From the NCBI RefSeq assembly GCF_001417735.1, contig NZ_BBUZ01000032.1, forward strand, positions 62,001 to 126,000: 64,000 nt of DNA, given 5' to 3'. This document shows positions 26,580 through 36,800 of this stretch, piece by piece. This stretch comes from Streptomyces sp. NBRC 110028 (lineage in GTDB: Bacteria > Actinomycetota > Actinomycetes > Streptomycetales > Streptomycetaceae). The notes beneath the pieces are model-generated. The model was not told the DNA's origin. It saw nothing but the letters and a program-made list of their open reading frames with translations, and made no database searches. The first letter of the stretch is position 1, and every line of letters starts with the position of its first letter. The translations under genes and the position numbers were made by a program.

Positions 26580-28427
26580 ATGCCGACACAAGCGGGCTAT
26601 CCCGGCGTCTACGTCGAAGAACTTCCCAGCAGCGTACGCACCATCGCCTCGGTCACCACATCGGTGACCGCTTTCGTAGGGCACACCCGCCGGGGTCCGT
26701 TGAACACCCCCGTGCGGATCACCAGCTTCGCCGATTTCGAACGCCGATTCGGCGGCCTCACCTCGCAGAGCGCGGTCGGCTACGCCGTGCACCAGTTCTT
26801 CGGTAACGGCGGCACCGTCGCCGTCATCGTCCGGGTGGCCAAGGCGGGAACCGGCAAGGCGGCCCGCGTCACGCTCCACTCCACCGAGGGGCACAGCGAA
26901 TGCCCCGTGCTCGAGGTGCACGCCAAGGAACCCGGGGTATGGGGTTCCGGTCTGCGGCTGGCCGTCGACTACGACACGAGGCACCCGGAGGAGACCTTCA
27001 ACCTCCATGTCCTCGACGCGCGCGGCACCGCCCGCGAGACCTTCTCGGGCCTGTCCATGGACGCGAGTCACGGCCGCTACGCCGAGACGGTCGTGGGCTC
27101 CGGCTCCGGCCTGATCCGCGTCAAGGTCGTCGGCGAGGGCCGCCCCGACCCGTCCGGCACCGTGTCCAAGAGGTTCGCCGGCGAACTCCCCGACCTCAAC
27201 GTCGAACTGACCGTCAAGATCGGCGACATCGAGCGCGAGTTCACGCTCCACGACCCGGACTGCGACGGCGAGGCGCCCCGCGACGTCACCGAACTCGCCC
27301 TGCTCCTGGAGCACAAGCTTCGCGCGCTGCCCGACGCCCCGGGCCGGCACGCCTACGCGGGAGCGCAGGTCACCGCCTTCGGCCGCCGCCTCCAGGTCGT
27401 CGCCGGGTCCGTCGACCCCGACGACGTCGTGCGCTTCCTGGGGGAGTGCGCGAACGACCTCGGCCTCGAAGCCTCCGTCAATCCGCCCGTCTTCCCGCTC
27501 TCGGGCGGCGAGGACGGCGGCCTGCCCGGCCCCGGCGACCTCATCGGCGGCGAGGCCCGCAAGACCGGCCTGCAGGCGCTGCGTGACATCGAGGACGTCA
27601 ACCTGCTGTCGCTGCCGGAGCTCGCCTCGTACGAGTCCGTCGACGACATGGTCACCGTCATCTCGGCGGCCCAGCGGCTCTGCCGGGAACGCCGGATCTT
27701 CCTGCTTGTCGACTCGCCCTCCGCCTGGGGCAGCGTGGACGCCGCGCGCGCCGGGATCGCCGCGTTCGAACCCGTGCGCGGCAACCACGCCGGTCTGTAC
27801 TTCCCGCACCTGCAGCTCACCGACCCCCTCACCGGGCGGCTGCGCTCCTTCCCGCCGTCCGGCGCGCTCGCCGGCGTCATCGCCCGCAACGACGGCGAGC
27901 GCGGCGTCTGGAAGGCCCCGGCCGGCACCGAGGCGCGGCTCGCCGGGGTGCGCTCGCTCACCGTCAAGCTGACCGACCGCGAGAACGGGCTGCTGGGCCC
28001 CCTCGGCATCAACTGCCTGCGCACCTTCCCCCTGGTGGGCCCGCTGGTGTGGGGAGCCCGCACGCTGGAGGGCTCGGACGCGGCCGACAGCGAGTGGAAA
28101 TACGTACCGGTCCGTCGCCTCGCCCTGCACATCGAGGAGAGCCTGCGCCGCGGACTGCAGTGGGTCGTCTTCGAGCCCAACAACGAGCAGCTGTGGCAGC
28201 AGATCAGGCTGAACGCGTCGGCGTATCTGCACACCCTCTTCGAGAAGGGCGCCTTCAAGGGCACCACCCCGCGCCAGGCCTATTTCGTCAAGTGCGACAA
28301 GGACACGACCACCGACGAGGACATCGCGGGCGGCATCGTCAACGTCGTGGTCGGCATCGCGCCCGTCAAGCCCGCGGAGTTCGTGATCGTCAAGATCCAG
28401 CAGATGGCCGGACAGTTCGAGATTTAG
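26580..28427 (+). CDS. cis2: eCIS contractile sheath protein
   Basis: This 615-residue phage tail sheath protein forms the contractile outer cylinder. Sheath signatures are the N-terminal YPGVYVEELPSSVRTIASV, TAFVGHTRRGPLN and FADFERRFGG, and the C-terminal subdomain VFEPNNEQLWQQIRLN followed by FVKCDKDTTT and FVIVKIQQ. It is the first structural gene of the cluster and has a very strong ribosome site, as expected for the most abundant subunit. The start at 26580 is fixed by that site. The tube gene follows after 7 bases. The gene name follows homology to other streptomycete systems. Confidence 0.95.
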   Translation: MPTQAGYPGVYVEELPSSVRTIASVTTSVTAFVGHTRRGPLNTPVRITSFADFERRFGGLTSQSAVGYAVHQFFGNGGTVAVIVRVAKAGTGKAARVTLHSTEGHSECPVLEVHAKEPGVWGSGLRLAVDYDTRHPEETFNLHVLDARGTARETFSGLSMDASHGRYAETVVGSGSGLIRVKVVGEGRPDPSGTVSKRFAGELPDLNVELTVKIGDIEREFTLHDPDCDGEAPRDVTELALLLEHKLRALPDAPGRHAYAGAQVTAFGRRLQVVAGSVDPDDVVRFLGECANDLGLEASVNPPVFPLSGGEDGGLPGPGDLIGGEARKTGLQALRDIEDVNLLSLPELASYESVDDMVTVISAAQRLCRERRIFLLVDSPSAWGSVDAARAGIAAFEPVRGNHAGLYFPHLQLTDPLTGRLRSFPPSGALAGVIARNDGERGVWKAPAGTEARLAGVRSLTVKLTDRENGLLGPLGINCLRTFPLVGPLVWGARTLEGSDAADSEWKYVPVRRLALHIEESLRRGLQWVVFEPNNEQLWQQIRLNASAYLHTLFEKGAFKGTTPRQAYFVKCDKDTTTDEDIAGGIVNVVVGIAPVKPAEFVIVKIQQMAGQFEI

Positions 28428-28434
28428 GAATGTG

Positions 28435-28959
28435 ATGGCAGAGTTTCAGATCAACGCCCATCGCTTCGACCCGTACAAGAACTTCAAGTTTCTGGTCCTG
28501 TGGGACGGTCGTACGGTCGCTGGCATCAGCAAGATCAGCCCGCTGAAGCGCACCACCGAGGTGGTCAAACACCGGCACGGCGGCGACCCCAGCTCACCCC
28601 GGAAGTCTCCGGGCCGCTCCGAATTCGAGGGCGTGACCCTGGAGCGCGGCGTCACCCACGATCCCGAATTCGACCGCTGGGCCAACAAGGTGTGGCAGGT
28701 CGGCGCCGGGCTCGGCTCCGAGGTCTCACTCGCCGACTTCCGCAAGGACATCGTGGTCCAGGTCCTCAACGAGGCGGGCCAGGTCGCCGTCTCGCACAAG
28801 CTCTACCGGGCCTGGCCCAGCGAATACCAGGTGCTGGGCGAGCTGGACGCCAACGCCAACGCGGTCGCCATCCAGAGCCTCAAGCTCGAATGCGAGGGCT
28901 GGGAACGGGATTACGAGGTTCCGGAGCCGGAGGAGCCGTCCTTCACCCACCCCGCGTAG
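28435..28959 (+). CDS. cis1: eCIS inner tube protein
   Basis: This 174-residue protein is of the T4 gp19-like tail tube family and stacks as hexamers inside the sheath. Recognisable parts are the N-terminal FDPYKNFKFLVLW, the segment PGRSEFEGVTLERGVTHDPE typical of actinobacterial tubes, and the C-terminal VAIQSLKLECEGWERD. A GTG three bases upstream (28432) is an alternative start. It immediately follows the sheath gene. Only one tube gene is seen here, whereas some systems carry two or three. Confidence 0.93.
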   Translation: MAEFQINAHRFDPYKNFKFLVLWDGRTVAGISKISPLKRTTEVVKHRHGGDPSSPRKSPGRSEFEGVTLERGVTHDPEFDRWANKVWQVGAGLGSEVSLADFRKDIVVQVLNEAGQVAVSHKLYRAWPSEYQVLGELDANANAVAIQSLKLECEGWERDYEVPEPEEPSFTHPA

Positions 28960-29024
28960 GGGGCAACGGGACGGAGCGGATCCGAACGGCACGGAACCGA
29001 ACGGAAAAGAAACGGGCTTGAGGG

Positions 29025-29774
29025 ATGGTGGACACGGGGACCGGGCCCGCTGAACTGCTGGCCATCTGGGAGGCGGGCCTGACGCACCACGGCCCTGGCC
29101 GCGCCCTGCTGCTGCACCGGGCGGCCCGCCCGGAATCCGGAACCGACGCCTTGCGGTCGGTTCCGGTGGGGGAGCGGGAGGCGGATCTCTTCGCCCTGCG
29201 CCGCGCGCTGTTCGGCGAGCGGATGCAGACCCGGGTGGAGTGCGGCGCGTGCGGTGAGGCGATGGAGTTCGACCTCGACGCGCGCGACCTGGCGGCGGTC
29301 GGGCCGGAGCAGTCGGCCGGGCCCCTTCGCGTGACGGACGGCGAGTGGGTGGTGGAGTTCCGGCTGCCCACCGTCGCCGACATCGAGGCCGCGGCCGGAA
29401 CCGGTCCCGAGGCCCCGCACGACCTCCTGGCCCGCTGCACCGTCTCGGCCGTACGGGCGGGGCGGCCGGTCCCGGCCGACCGGCTGCCCTCCGCCTTGCC
29501 CGGCTCCCTGCGGCGGCGTCTCGCCGAAGCCGCGGCGGCCGCCGACCCGGCCGCCGACGTGACGCTGAACGTGGCCTGCCCCGAGTGCGGCGAGGCCACC
29601 CGGGCGGAGTTGGACATCGCCTCCTACCTCTGGACCGAACTCGACTCCTGGGCACGGGACCTGCTGCTCGACGTCCACCTGCTCGCCACCGCGTACGGCT
29701 GGAGCGAGCCGGAGATCCTGGCGCTCAGCCCACTGCGGCGCCGCTACTACCTGGAGCTCTGCGCAGATGGCTGA
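29025..29774 (+). CDS. T4 gp26/gp28-like baseplate hub protein with two zinc-ribbon knuckles
   Basis: This 249-residue protein resembles the baseplate protein group often called T4-like baseplate hub/chaperone in eCIS loci (PF12322-type). It has ALLLHRAARPESG near the N-terminus and two CxxC knuckles, Cys73/Cys76 (CGACGEAMEFDLD) and Cys185/Cys188 (CPECGEATRAELD). A final YGWSEPEILALSPLRRRYYL motif is typical of the group. It starts 65 bases after the tube gene and overlaps the next gene by 8 bases. A role in hub assembly is inferred from family position. Confidence 0.7.
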   Translation: MVDTGTGPAELLAIWEAGLTHHGPGRALLLHRAARPESGTDALRSVPVGEREADLFALRRALFGERMQTRVECGACGEAMEFDLDARDLAAVGPEQSAGPLRVTDGEWVVEFRLPTVADIEAAAGTGPEAPHDLLARCTVSAVRAGRPVPADRLPSALPGSLRRRLAEAAAAADPAADVTLNVACPECGEATRAELDIASYLWTELDSWARDLLLDVHLLATAYGWSEPEILALSPLRRRYYLELCADG

Positions 29775-30480
29775 CTACTTCGACCGGCTGATCGCGCGCC
29801 ACGCCCCCGCCGCCGCCCACGGCCCGGTGACGCCGCGCGTACGGCCCCGGCTGCCCGGGCCGTTCGAACGGATCGAGGCGCTACGGGCCCCCGAACCGCT
29901 TCTCGACGAGCCCGTGCCGCCCTTCGCCGCCCCGCTCCCTTCCCCGCCCGCGCCGGAGGGGCAGATCGTGCGGGAGATCAGGACCGAACGCGAGACCGTC
30001 GTACGCCACACCGGGTCCGTCCCGCGCGCCGAGGGGGACCGCACCGCCGAGCCCGAGACGCCCGCCCCGCCGCTGCGCCCCGCTGCTCCGCTCGGCCCCG
30101 GGCCGCGCCCCGCCACCCCCGGCGCCCCGCGCCCCGAGCGGCGGTCCGCCGCACCCGGCGGCGCCCCCGGTGGGCCGCGGCCCACCGCTGTCCCCACCGC
30201 CCGCCCCATGGGTCCGGCGGCCGCCCGCCCGGCCCTCGGCGCACCGCCGTCGACACGCGCCGCCGACGCCGGGCCGGACCGCGCCGCGGCCCGCTCCGCC
30301 GCCGGACGGCGCCGGCCAAGGACCGCCGAGCGCGTCGTCCACGTACAGATCGGGCGACTCGAGGTCAGCGCCGCCGACCTGTCCGGCCCCCGCCCGGCCC
30401 CCCGCCCCGAGCGGGCCGGCCGGCGCGAGCCCGCCCTCAGCCTGGACGACTACCTGGCGCGCGGCGAGAAGAGGGACTGA
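29767..30480 (+). CDS. Disordered Pro/Ala/Arg-rich eCIS cluster protein
   Basis: This 237-residue protein begins MADYFDRLIARHAP and ends with SLDDYLARGEKRD; between them is a low-complexity Pro-Ala-Arg region without recognisable fold (about residues 60-190). A short beta-like stretch, VVHVQIGRLEVSAADLSG, precedes the end. Proteins with this ordered-ends, disordered-middle shape occur at this position in streptomycete eCIS clusters. Function unknown; a linker or assembly factor is plausible. It overlaps the preceding gene. Confidence 0.65.
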   Translation: MADYFDRLIARHAPAAAHGPVTPRVRPRLPGPFERIEALRAPEPLLDEPVPPFAAPLPSPPAPEGQIVREIRTERETVVRHTGSVPRAEGDRTAEPETPAPPLRPAAPLGPGPRPATPGAPRPERRSAAPGGAPGGPRPTAVPTARPMGPAAARPALGAPPSTRAADAGPDRAAARSAAGRRRPRTAERVVHVQIGRLEVSAADLSGPRPAPRPERAGRREPALSLDDYLARGEKRD

Positions 30481-30486
30481 CGACAC

Positions 30487-31467
30487 ATGAGCAACGGACT
30501 CGCCTTCGCGACGGTCACCAAGGCCTTGGCGCTGCTGATCGCGAACAACCTGAGCCCCGAGATCGACATGGCGGTCACGGTCGATACGAAGAAGCCCCCG
30601 GCCGAACCGCCCCTCGATCCGACGATCAACGTCTTCCTCTACCAGGTCACACCGAACGCCTCCATGCGCCACACCGATCTGCCGACCCGCGCCTCCGACG
30701 GCACGCTGCTCAAACGTCCGGCGGCGGCGATGGACCTGAACTACCTGATCAGCGCCTACGGGGACGAGGCCGAGCTGGTCGGGCAGCGCCTGATCGGGTG
30801 CGTGGTGCGCACGCTGCACGAGATCCCCGTCCTGCCGAGGGAAATCATCGAGGAGGTGGCCCGGGTCCCGTATCTGGAGGGCAGCGACCTGGCCGAGTCG
30901 GTGCAGCGAGTGCGCTTCACACCCACGCAGATGGACGTGGACGAGACCTCGAAGCTCTGGGGCATGCTCTACCAGACCCCGTACAGCCTCTCGGTCTGCT
31001 ACCAGGGGGCGCTGGTCCTGATCGAGGGCCGCGAGAAGCCGGTCCCGGCGAAGCCGGTGGAACGGCACACGGTGCGGGTGGTCCCGTTCGGTGCCCCGGG
31101 CGCGCCGGAGCCGTCGGGCCCCCTGGAGGAGGCGGGGCCGGGGGCGGGCTCGGCTGACGGGGCCGCCGGGCCCCCTGCCCCTCCCCGCCCGCCCGCGCCC
31201 ACGGAGGGCGAGGCCTCGGCCGCCGACCAGGACCGGGCGGACACCTCCGCCGAGGCCGGAGCCCGGCTGCCCGCGAAGAAGCGTGCCGCACCGAAGACCG
31301 GCGGCGCCAAGTCCGCCGCCTCACCCGCCCGCACGCGCAAGGCCACCGGCCGTGGCAGGCCGCGCGGCGGCGGGCAGAGCGGCTCGGGCGGCTCGGGCGC
31401 ATCGGGTGCGTCGGGCGGTTCGGACGGACCGAGCGCGGCCGGGTCGTCCGACAGCACGGAGAGCTGA
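30487..31467 (+). CDS. cis16: eCIS tube terminator/cap protein (DUF4255, Pvc16-like)
   Basis: This 326-residue protein has an N-terminal DUF4255 domain, about residues 1-195. It is recognisable in ATVTKALALLIANNLSPEI, the segment INVFLYQVTPNASMRHTDLP, and the run DLNYLISAYGDEAELVGQRL. Homologues cap the tail-like tube distal to the baseplate. The C-terminal ~110 residues are an Ala/Gly/Ser-rich disordered tail. It precedes the AAA+ ATPase, as in AFP/PVC-type loci. Confidence 0.88.
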   Translation: MSNGLAFATVTKALALLIANNLSPEIDMAVTVDTKKPPAEPPLDPTINVFLYQVTPNASMRHTDLPTRASDGTLLKRPAAAMDLNYLISAYGDEAELVGQRLIGCVVRTLHEIPVLPREIIEEVARVPYLEGSDLAESVQRVRFTPTQMDVDETSKLWGMLYQTPYSLSVCYQGALVLIEGREKPVPAKPVERHTVRVVPFGAPGAPEPSGPLEEAGPGAGSADGAAGPPAPPRPPAPTEGEASAADQDRADTSAEAGARLPAKKRAAPKTGGAKSAASPARTRKATGRGRPRGGGQSGSGGSGASGASGGSDGPSAAGSSDSTES

Positions 31468-31503
31468 GACGCGGTGCGACGAGGGACGGGGGCAGGGGAG
31501 GGC

Positions 31504-33546
31504 ATGGGCCGGACGCACGACACCCGCGCGCCGGGCACGGCGGACGCCGCCGTGGACGACGGCCCGGCGCTGGCCGCCGCCGTCCGGGCCGTCCTGGCCC
31601 ACGTAGACGCCCACGCCCGCCGCGCCACCGCCGGGACCGACGAGCCCGGAGGCGGCGGGGAGACGACCGCTACGGGCACCCCGGACGCACCGCACGCCAC
31701 CCCCGCCGTACCGGCCCCCGACGGGGCGTCTCCCGCCGCGCCACCCACCCCCGCCACCCTGGACGCGCTCGTCACCTGCTTCAGCCTCAGCCCCTTCGAG
31801 CGCGACGTCGTCCTGCTGGCCGCCGCCGCCGAGCTGGAGCCCACCGCCGCCGCCCGCTGCGCGGCCGCGAGCGGCGATCCGGCGCGCACGTACCCCACCT
31901 TCTCCCTCGCCCTCGCCGCCCTCCCCGCGCCCCACTGGAGCGCGCTCACCCCCGTCGCCCCGCTGCGCCGCTGGCGGCTCGTGGAGCTGGAGGACGACAC
32001 CCGGCTGACCACCACCCGGCTCCGCCTCGACGAGCGCATCCTGCACTTCCTCGCCGGCTCCCCCTACCTCGACGCCCGCCTGCACGGCCTGCTGCGCCGC
32101 GCCCCCGCCCCCCGGGCGCTGACCGCCTCCTACGACCGTGCCGCGAGCCGCGTCGCCGCCGGATGGGCCGAGTCCCGGCCCGACGCCCCGCTCCGCGTCG
32201 AGCTGGTCGGCGCCGACCTGCGCAGCCGTCACGACATCGCCGCGGCCGCCGCCCACCGCTCCGGGCTCGGCCTGTACGCGATGGCCGCCGATGACCTCCC
32301 GACCGACCCCGCCGAACGCGACCGCCTCGCCCGCCTCTGGCAGCGGGAGGCGATCCTGCTGCCCGCCGCCCTGCTCCTCGAAGCCGGTGACCTGGACCGC
32401 GAACAGGCCGCCGCCACCGACGCGTTCCTCGCCACCGCCGCAGTCCCCCTCGTCGTCTCCAGCCAGGACCCGCGCCGGACCGACCGGCCACGCGGCGAGC
32501 GGGTCGCCGTGCCCCGGCTCGGCGACGAGGAGCAGTACGGCCTCTGGGCCGACGCCTTCGCCGACGTACCGGAGGTCGAAGAGGCCCACCTCCGCTCCCT
32601 GGTCGCCCAGTTCCAGCTGCCGCCGCACGTCATCCGCTCCGCCGCCGCGTCCGTACGACGCGACCTCCCCGACGAGGACGAGCGGGACGCCACCGAACTC
32701 GCCTGGCACGCCGGGCTCACCGAGGCCCGCATCGGCCTCGACGAACTGGGCCGCCGCATCGAACCGGAGGCGGCCTGGGGCGACCTGGTGCTGGCCGAAC
32801 GGCAGCTGCGGATCCTGCGCGAGATCGTCGCCCACGTACGCCGGCGCGGCACCGTCCACCAGGAGTGGGGCTTCGCCGAGACCCTGCGCCGCGGCCTCGG
32901 CGTCACCGCGCTCTTCGCGGGCGGCTCCGGCACCGGCAAGACACTGGCCGCCGAGGTGATGGCCAAGGAGCTGGGCCTGGACCTGTTCATCATCGATCTC
33001 TCCCAGGTCGTCAGCAAATACATCGGCGAGACCGAGAAGAACCTCCGCAAGGTCTTCGACGCCGCCGAACGCGGCGGCGCGCTGCTCCTCTTCGACGAGG
33101 CGGACGCCCTCTTCGGCAAGCGCAGCGAGGTCAAGGACAGCCACGACCGCTACGCCAACCTCGAGGTCAGCTATCTGCTGATGCGGATGGAGGCCTACCG
33201 GGGCCTGGCGATCCTCACCACCAACATGAAGAAGGCCCTCGACCCGGCCTTCATGCGCCGCATCCGCTTCGTCGTCGACTTCCCCTTCCCCGGGGAGACC
33301 GAACGCGCCGAGATCTGGCGCCGCGTCCTCCCCGCCCGGGCCCCCATGAAGGACATCGACGCGGAACGCCTCGCCCAACTCACCGTCGCGGGCGGCTCGA
33401 TCCGCAACATCGCCCTCTCCGGAGCCTTCCTCGCCGCGGAGGAGGGCGACCGCCTCCAGATGCGCCACATGCTGGCGGCGGCCCGTACGGAGTACCTGAA
33501 GCTGGACCGTTCGCTCACGACCTCGGAGGTCCACGGATGGGTCTGA
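31504..33546 (+). CDS. cis15: eCIS AAA+ ATPase
   Basis: This 680-residue AAA+ ATPase carries Walker A GGSGTGKT at 473-480, Walker B LLLFDEADALF with Asp531/Glu532, sensor and Arg-finger segments (ILTTNMKKALDPAFMRRIRF), and a lid domain. The N-terminal ~450 residues are the helical domain seen in eCIS ATPases. ATG 31504 with GGGGAGGG upstream was preferred over GTG 31474. Its role in assembly or cargo loading is not settled in the family. It overlaps the next gene by 10 bases. Confidence 0.9.
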   Translation: MGRTHDTRAPGTADAAVDDGPALAAAVRAVLAHVDAHARRATAGTDEPGGGGETTATGTPDAPHATPAVPAPDGASPAAPPTPATLDALVTCFSLSPFERDVVLLAAAAELEPTAAARCAAASGDPARTYPTFSLALAALPAPHWSALTPVAPLRRWRLVELEDDTRLTTTRLRLDERILHFLAGSPYLDARLHGLLRRAPAPRALTASYDRAASRVAAGWAESRPDAPLRVELVGADLRSRHDIAAAAAHRSGLGLYAMAADDLPTDPAERDRLARLWQREAILLPAALLLEAGDLDREQAAATDAFLATAAVPLVVSSQDPRRTDRPRGERVAVPRLGDEEQYGLWADAFADVPEVEEAHLRSLVAQFQLPPHVIRSAAASVRRDLPDEDERDATELAWHAGLTEARIGLDELGRRIEPEAAWGDLVLAERQLRILREIVAHVRRRGTVHQEWGFAETLRRGLGVTALFAGGSGTGKTLAAEVMAKELGLDLFIIDLSQVVSKYIGETEKNLRKVFDAAERGGALLLFDEADALFGKRSEVKDSHDRYANLEVSYLLMRMEAYRGLAILTTNMKKALDPAFMRRIRFVVDFPFPGETERAEIWRRVLPARAPMKDIDAERLAQLTVAGGSIRNIALSGAFLAAEEGDRLQMRHMLAAARTEYLKLDRSLTTSEVHGWV

Positions 33547-33860
33547 ACGAGACGACACCGCGCACCTCCGCGATCCGCGTCGACATCGGCGCACTGGTCC
33601 TGGACGGCTTCGACACCCGCATGGACCCCGACCAGGTCTCGGCGGCCTTCCACTCCGAACTGACCCGCCTGCTGCGGGACCGCGGCGTCCCCCTGGCCGC
33701 CTCCGGCGACGGCGCGGCCCTGGACACCCTCTCCGGCCTGCCCCCGCTGCCCCGGACCACCTCCCCGGCCCGCCTCGGCGAGGCCCTGGCCCGAGCCGTG
33801 CACGCGGGCCTGTCGGGGCGCGGTGAGCCGTCCGCGGAGAAACGGAGGCCGAGGCGATGA
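33537..33860 (+). CDS. Small conserved eCIS-cluster protein, function unknown
   Basis: This 107-residue protein starts at ATG 33537 inside the last codons of the ATPase and ends overlapping the giant gene by 4 bases, so it is tightly coupled on both sides. It has a beta-rich start (SAIRVDIGALVLDGFDTRMD) and helical middle (VSAAFHSELTRLLRDRGV). Small proteins of this type occur next to eCIS ATPases; no function is known. The short amphipathic C-terminus is basic. Confidence 0.75.
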   Translation: MGLNETTPRTSAIRVDIGALVLDGFDTRMDPDQVSAAFHSELTRLLRDRGVPLAASGDGAALDTLSGLPPLPRTTSPARLGEALARAVHAGLSGRGEPSAEKRRPRR

Positions 33861-36800
33861 GCAGGAACCAGGCCGCCACCCAGGACGACCGCACCGCCCG
33901 GTCCGCCAAGCGCCGCAAGCGCAAGGAGCGCGCCGCGGGCACCCGTACGCCCGAGCCCAAGGCCATCGTCAGCGGCGCGGGCCAGCCCCTCGACCTCAGT
34001 GTCCGCCGCGAACTGGAGGAAGCGCTCGGCCACGACTTCGGCCGGGTCCGCCTGCACACCGACCGCGACGCCGGTCAGCTCACCGAGATGCTGGGCGCGG
34101 ACGCGGTGGCGGTCGGCCAGGACATCTTCTTCCGCGAGGGCACCTACCACCCCGGCACCACCGACGGCCGGCGCCTCCTCGCCCACGAGCTGCTGCACAC
34201 CGTCCAGAACCCCCACGGCCTGGGCGCCCTCCGCGCGGGCCGCGACCTGGGCGCGGTGAGCCTGCCGCAGCAATCCATCGAACGCGAGGCGGAGGGCGCG
34301 GCGCAGGAACTCCTACGTAACGGTCAGCCGGAAACACACCTGGAACCCCAGGAGTCCGCCACCCCGGGCTGGCTTCGCTACGCCACGGTCGACGCGGACC
34401 GCAACCGCATGGAGAAGCTCGACCCGGCCACCCTGGTCGACCGCCTCGCCAACGTCGTCATCCGCTCCCTGCGCGGCGATCCGGAAGACCACTCGAAGCG
34501 CACCCGTATGCAACTGGCGCGGATCTCCGACGAGGTGCGGGACGCGGTCCTCGACCGCCTGGAGACCAGGCTCCTCAGCTCGGAGCACGAGCGGGTGCTC
34601 GACTTCGTCGACGAGGTCGAGGCGGACGGCAACCTGGAGCGGGAAGCTCTGGACGCGCCGACAGTGGAGCCGGATCAGGCCGAGGAGCTGCTGTTCGAGC
34701 GGCGGAGGGCCGAAGAGAAGCGCGAGGAAGAGCGGCGGATCCCCCCGGCGCCGGGCCCGGAGGAAGACCAGGCCACCGAGGAGGGCGCCGCGGGCAGAAC
34801 GCCGCGGAACGGACCGCAGCCAAAACGGCAGGCCGGGGACCAGAAGCAGAAGCCGGGCACCGGCGCCGGCGCGCGAAGGGACGGGAACTCTCCGTCCGGT
34901 GGGCAACCCGGCGGACCGGCCCCCGCCACTTCGGCGGCACCGGCCGCCGCGCCGCAACCCCAGTCCCAGCAGCAGTCCTCCTCGTCTTCCGAGGGGAGGT
35001 CCGAGGGCTCCGACAAGGACGAGCAAGGGAGCGGAGGAAAGGAGGAGCGGGACGAGCAGGGCGTCGCGACACCGAGCGAGGAGGAGTCGGCGGCCAGGAA
35101 CCGTCCGGGCGCGGTCGACGCGCTCGTGGCGGGCCGGCAGCTCAAACAGGAGGACAAGCGGGGGTCGGAAAAGCAGCCCACGGGTTCGCCGACGGCATCC
35201 GGTCAGGACACCCAGCCGCCCGGCCCGGTCTCCACCCTCGACGGCGTACGGGCGCAGGATCTCGACGGCCCGGAGGAGCGGGTCGAGGAGGATCCCTTCG
35301 GCTCAGGCAACGAGTCGGAAGTCGATGTCGGGGGCGAGGAGAAGAGCGCCTGGGACATCAGGCTCCAGCCGGAGGACTTCCTGCCGGAGCAGGACCTCGA
35401 TGTGTCCGGCGTCCCCACCGCGGACAAGCTCGACCCCGCCTCGTCGGCCACCCCACCGGTCCCCTCGTTCCCGGCCCCTCCGGTGACCAAGGCCGACAAG
35501 GTGCAAGCCGAGCGGGACGCGGAGGACGCCGAGGACGAGGCGGCGGAGGCCGAACCCGAGGAGGACGCCGCCGACTCGGCCACCGATACCGGACCGTCGG
35601 CCGAGGCGGACGAAGGTCCGGAGGGAGAGGGCGGTCCCGACGGTTTTGCCCTGGAACAGACGGCCGAGAGCCGGCCTGGACCGGCCACGACACGGGACCC
35701 GAAGAGCGGAGCCGACCCCAAGGACGGGCCCGTCGCCGCCCAGCTGACCGTGCAGCAGGCCACGGGCACGTCCGAAGGCGGCAGCGAGGCACGGGAACAG
35801 GCCGCGAAAGAGGAGAAGGGCACCCCTGCCGCAGGCGACCGGACCGGCGGTGCGCAGGAGAAGGCCTCCCAGCAGGCGGCGGGCGGTCAGGCAGCGGGGC
35901 AGGAGCCCGCGGCCAAGGAGGAGCAGAAGGAGACGGACGCGGCACCCGCGGGCAAGAGCGAGCCGACGGCCGACGCACAGTCCCCCTCACCCGCACGGGA
36001 CACCCAGGTCACCGGCGGGTCCAACGCGGACACGCCGGGCGGGGCGAGCAGCGGGGCGCGGAACGAGCCCAGCATGCCGGCGGAGCGTACGGAGGCACCG
36101 GCTGCCGAGCCGGCGCCGTCCGCCCCGGCACCCGCGAAGAGCGCCGCCCCCGCGCCCACGCCACCGAAGGAGACACCGGCGGCCAAGCCCGCGTCGGGAG
36201 CGAAGCCCACCACGCCCAGGTCGGCACCGACCCCCAAGACACCGCCCGGCGGTGGTGGCGCGGGTGGAGGCGGCGGAGGTGGCAAGGCGTCCGCCTCGGC
36301 CAAGGGGAAGAAGAAGGGCTCCGCACCGGCCCCCAACCTCTCCCAGGTCTCCCCGGAAGCGGGCCTGTCCACCGCCTCGAGACTCAAGCCCCACGTGGCC
36401 CTCCAGGCCATGACCGGCGTGAGCGGTTCGGTGGACCGCACCGTCGGTGACGAACACAAGGCCCTCGCCGCCGCCCCACCGTCGATGCAGCGCCCGGCGG
36501 GCGCCCCGCAGACCCTCCAGGGCAAGCCGAAGACGGACGCCCCGGGCCAGTACTCGCAGGATCCGGCTCAGAAGTCCGAGGCCCCGGAGAAGGAAGACGC
36601 CAAGGTCACGGGCGCCAAGGAGCCCGAGGGCCAGATCGAGGCGGAGAAGGCCGAGGAGCCCGGCGGCTGGGACACGTTCAAAATGGCCCTGGGCTTCGGC
36701 GTCGGCAAGCTCCTGAGCTGGGTCGGTTTCAAGGTGGACGCGCAGGAGCTGGCCGCCAAGTTCGCCGGACTGCCGACCAGGGACGAGGCGCTGAAGCAGG